The translations under genes were made by a program, and so were the position numbers. Of a DNA stretch of 64,000 nucleotides, positions 61,312 through 64,000 are shown piece after piece (the stretch's first letter is position 1; every line of letters starts with the position of its first letter). Source of the stretch: Timema cristinae (lineage: Eukaryota; Arthropoda; Insecta; Phasmatodea; Timematidae). Under the pieces are notes generated by a model. The model ran no database searches. It was not told the origin of the DNA and worked only from the letters and a program-made list of their open reading frames with translations. The stretch is taken from assembly GCA_039000515.1 (NCBI GenBank), contig JBCFYV010001001.1, positions 12,575,373 to 12,639,372 of the forward strand, written 5' to 3'.

Positions 61312-61450
61312 TCAGGTGTAATGAGGATTTTTATCTCTAATATATCTACCACTTTGCCTCCACACAAATGTGAGAACATTTTATCTGAAAATCTCTACTC
61401 CAGCAGTGTGAATATTCGGATAGCTCAAATGGGCAGTAAGACGTGGCGTA
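61312..61450 (+). mobile_element. SINE family A, 3' part, split by the inverted-repeat element
   Basis: It resumes with TCAGGTGTAATGAGG, then the CCACACAAATGTGAG body block and the tail GGATAGCTCAAATGGGCAGTAAGACGTGG. An (AC)n-rich stretch follows (61451-61498). Confidence 0.65.
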
Positions 61451-61584
61451 CACGCACACATACACATACTTACACACACATGCATTTACACACACAAACC
61501 CATGAGTGTCTTGAAGCAGTCTGAGGTAAAACTTGATTCTGGTAAAGAAAACTTGAAAAAAAAAAAATATAAATTTTATGGACT

Positions 61585-61985
61585 GAAACGTTACTATATC
61601 TAATCTCACGTATTGATTAGTCAAGACCAGTGATATGCAGATGTCCCTTTAGAGATATTATTAATGTTTTTTTTTTAGCACCACGTTTAATACCTGTTCG
61701 GTTTATACACCTATGTACTAATTATAATAATATTCAAGGGACTAAGAAGGCTTAATTTAGTCGAAGTGTACCAGCATTTGTGAATAGGAAGAGGAAGAAC
61801 CCGTTTAGGCCAGTTTAGTCTAATGCGAGAGAAGCGCCTTAGACAATGCGGCCATCGTAGTGGGTATTACGTATGAATTAATACTAATAATAAAGTAAAT
61901 TGTTATCATTCGTCTACTGACAACAACAAATATGTTTGTACTATACTTTCAAAAAGGGACTTCCTTCATACCAAAATCCTACTAT
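61585..61985. mobile_element. Short MITE, CTAYARTCC family, split by a SINE
   Basis: The left part (ACGTATTGATTAGTCA, GATATGCAGATGTCCC) ends at about 61668 and the right part (AATATGTTTGTACTATACTT, CTTCCTTCATACCAAAATCC) resumes after 61863. A minus-strand family-A SINE lies between them. Confidence 0.6.
61669..61863 (-). mobile_element. SINE family A2, internally deleted
   Basis: Poly-T, CACCACGTTTAATACCTG tail, body to CCCGTTTAGG, then directly CAGTTTAGTCTAATGCGAGA and the head; the B box region is deleted. It sits in a short MITE. Confidence 0.75.
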
Positions 61986-62079
61986 AGTTTATTCTTGATT
62001 ATTTGTAGTTTATCGGATGGTAAAAATAAAGAAAGAATGATCTTTTAGAGAAATCTTCAGTTATTAGTTGGTTCTGTTA

Positions 62080-62570
62080 CATCGCATCCTCTTCCTGATA
62101 TGTGCGATATGATTCCACGTAGAGAAGAGAAAGGTTAATTTTCTGGTGGTGAACATGAAGAATTGAAGTTGGCTCGCCGCGTTTTAACTCCTCACCCTCG
62201 TCAGTTTAGTGGGTTCATTCGGGCAGCAGTACAGTCAGGTCAGAGCCTTCCTCACCGCAATGTTTTACCACGTTTATTTCACTTACCACCTCCTCTTCCT
62301 GGTCAAACGGCATGCGCTAAAAAATAACATCGGTCTCCCACAACGCTTTGCTCTTCAAAGAGAATTCCACCGAAAGGACGATATAACCACTAATCATACG
62401 TATGTAGATTTATTTACAGCTACGAATACTGGTAAACGTTTACTTTATTCGTGTTTCTCATGAGCTGTATTCAAGTTTTCACGGGGTTTTTAATGCACCT
62501 TCAGATCGAGGTGATCGTTTACCGTAGAATTTTGGGGTCAGTCCATCGAAGAAATGTTACGTCATTCCGG
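62080..62570. other. Non-repetitive island with an unrecognised 84-codon frame
   Basis: The plus frame 62209-62463 reads through CHVYFTYHLLF-like hydrophobic residues but has no ATG-led context or domain I know. The base composition is more even than the flanks. It could be a conserved non-coding element. Confidence 0.25.
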
Positions 62571-63134
62571 ACTAATTTGGTCCCTGATTTTTCTTTAAAT
62601 TGTAAAATAAATCGATGCGATTCGAAATAAGATATTTTCTTCAGAAAATTACCTCGTCATTGCAAAGTATTTGGCATCAAAATATCTATGTTTTAAATAT
62701 TATAGCTCCTACTAGTCCAATTTCAATAGGAAGGGCTTTTAAAAAGTAGACAAATACAGTATATATTTTTGCGACAAAAATTAACTTTCCCTCCGAAGGA
62801 AGCTGTGCTACTGATTTTTATCGTTCAAGAAAAATCCAATGACATCTGTTGGGCTTGAACCTATGGACATCGGGTTCTGAGGCGATCGCGTTACCCTGAT
62901 ATTCCATTCCCCCTGCGCCCTTCTCCCCAAATTAGGGCACATTTCCACTAAAATCCTACCTTTCTCATTTATAGTAAATAGATGGATAGTCCGGACGTGT
63001 AAATCATACATGGAACACAAAATATATAATATTTTTAAGTATACAAATTATTTCTAACCTAATCCCGCAACGCCAACAAGGTTCTTCTAAATCTCCAAGA
63101 CACTGTTTTGTTTTAGAAGAAAAAAAACTCCACC

Positions 63135-63542
63135 ATAAGGTGGGCTTGTAGGGAACGCGAGTTAAGATTCGTGTTTTTGTAGTTTTTATAGAAAACATTT
63201 TGGTTGTTGCCAAAATAAATAAAATATTACTCAAGAATAAACATTTATCTTAAATTTTCTTCACATTTTGACCTCAACACTTCTTGAATATCTGTAATAA
63301 GCAAAGCGGCATTAAATGAGAATTTTTTTAATAAAAATAAAAAGTTGTCTCATTAAATTCTAGGATACTTTGACAGATATTCAGGAATTGTTGATATTAC
63401 CATGTCAAGAAAACTAAATTCTATGTTTCTGCTGGAGAATTATTTGATTTATTTTGACAATTAATATATATATATATATATGTTATTATAAAACCTGTAA
63501 AAGAATTGGCTTTTTATCACGTCACTTACATCCCCACCTTAA
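63135..63542. mobile_element. Foldback MITE, copy 8
   Basis: It runs from ATAAGGTGGGCTTGTAGGG to CCCCACCTTAA. A (TA)n microsatellite has expanded in the right arm (63464-63482). The right flank repeats that of copy 7. Confidence 0.8.
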
Positions 63543-63720
63543 TCGTGTGGAGTAAGCTTCACACCCTCTGTCCTAGTCTGTACCACGGTGCGAGTGTGAT
63601 GGTGTGATAATGCGCCGTGACCACATCTATACCATCTTCAGGGTGTGGACACACGTAAGACAACTTCGTCTGAACTTGATTCTTCATCAGATGACTCGTT
63701 ATAATTCCTCACTCCACCGA
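63543..63720 (-). repeat. Flank repeat next to foldback copy 8
   Basis: Second copy of the 51139-51320 repeat in the same order and orientation relative to its foldback MITE. The acidic frame is closed by a TGA after RVSTP, and there is a small insertion near 63598. Confidence 0.55.
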
Positions 63721-63968
63721 CTATCGATATTTTATTAATACATAAGTACTAGAACTTTTGTTTTATCACACTGATAATGGATTTAGAAGATATTGTAAGT
63801 AATTAAGTTTATAACCTCTTTGTTTGAATGGTTTTTGAAAAGTACACATTCCTGATGAGACAATAAAATTAAGTTGAAAAGTATTGCGTGGAAGGGATAG
63901 CTTTTTTTTTTTTCCTGAATCGGATATTTGTGAATTGATTTGATATTTAGCAGAATGCTAGAGCTTAG

Positions 63969-64000
63969 ATTTTTTTTTAGCGCTGCGTCTTACTACCCGT
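63969..64000 (-). mobile_element. SINE family A or B tail, cut by the window edge
   Basis: Poly-T then AGCGCTGCGTCTTACTACCC, the inverse shared tail. The family cannot be told because the body is outside. Confidence 0.7.

Noticed and set aside
63464..63482. TA tract as an origin or regulatory element
   Set aside because: It is a microsatellite expansion inside a foldback MITE arm.

Overview
This window looks like AT-rich, repeat-dense intergenic or intronic DNA from an arthropod. Three things point that way, none decisive. There is a short (TTAGG)n tract inside a transposon intron. A SINE near 37.5 kb has a body that resembles, from memory, one found in several insects. All sequence is nuclear-eukaryotic in style (tRNA-derived SINEs, GT-AG intron, MITEs). 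I would not name a species. I recognise no host protein-coding gene, no functional tRNA or rRNA gene and no CRISPR. Almost all open frames are short chance frames.

The clearest coding-derived object is a Mutator-like (MULE) DNA transposon at 52,736-56,254. It has 20-bp terminal inverted repeats, an 8-bp target duplication (ACACGGCC), iterated subterminal motifs, and a broken FLYWCH/MULE transposase on the minus strand with one GT-AG intron. It landed inside an older SINE. Other DNA elements are a hAT derivative (42,190-43,009) that keeps the last transposase exon, a hAT-like element with an internal minisatellite (12,069-12,674), a Harbinger-like element (48,272-48,912), a small hAT-like MITE (59,220-59,400), eight copies of a TTAA-flanked foldback MITE, a short MITE family with CTAYARTCCAATTTTCATAG ends, and a 1.5-kb inverted repeat (59,780-61,311) inserted in a SINE.

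Retroposons dominate by copy number. Two tRNA-derived SINE families, here called A and B, have different heads and bodies but the same 3' tail (GTA-rich, ending GGGTAGTAAGACGCGGTGCTAA) and AAT-type tails. Several copies have exact 10-13 bp target duplications, and one B copy sits inside an A copy. Tandem DNA includes a 59-bp satellite of about 43 units (38.5-41.1 kb), a decayed minisatellite (23.9-24.6 kb) and many microsatellites.

Between the repeats lie about ten compositionally richer, non-repetitive islands (for example 5.7-6.2, 16.0-16.4, 24.65-25.04, 33.65-33.93, 34.7-35.06 and 57.1-57.4 kb). They could be conserved non-coding or regulatory elements. One stretch at 26.3-27.6 kb could be a promoter and 5' non-coding exon on the minus strand. 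These islands are inference from composition and motifs only.
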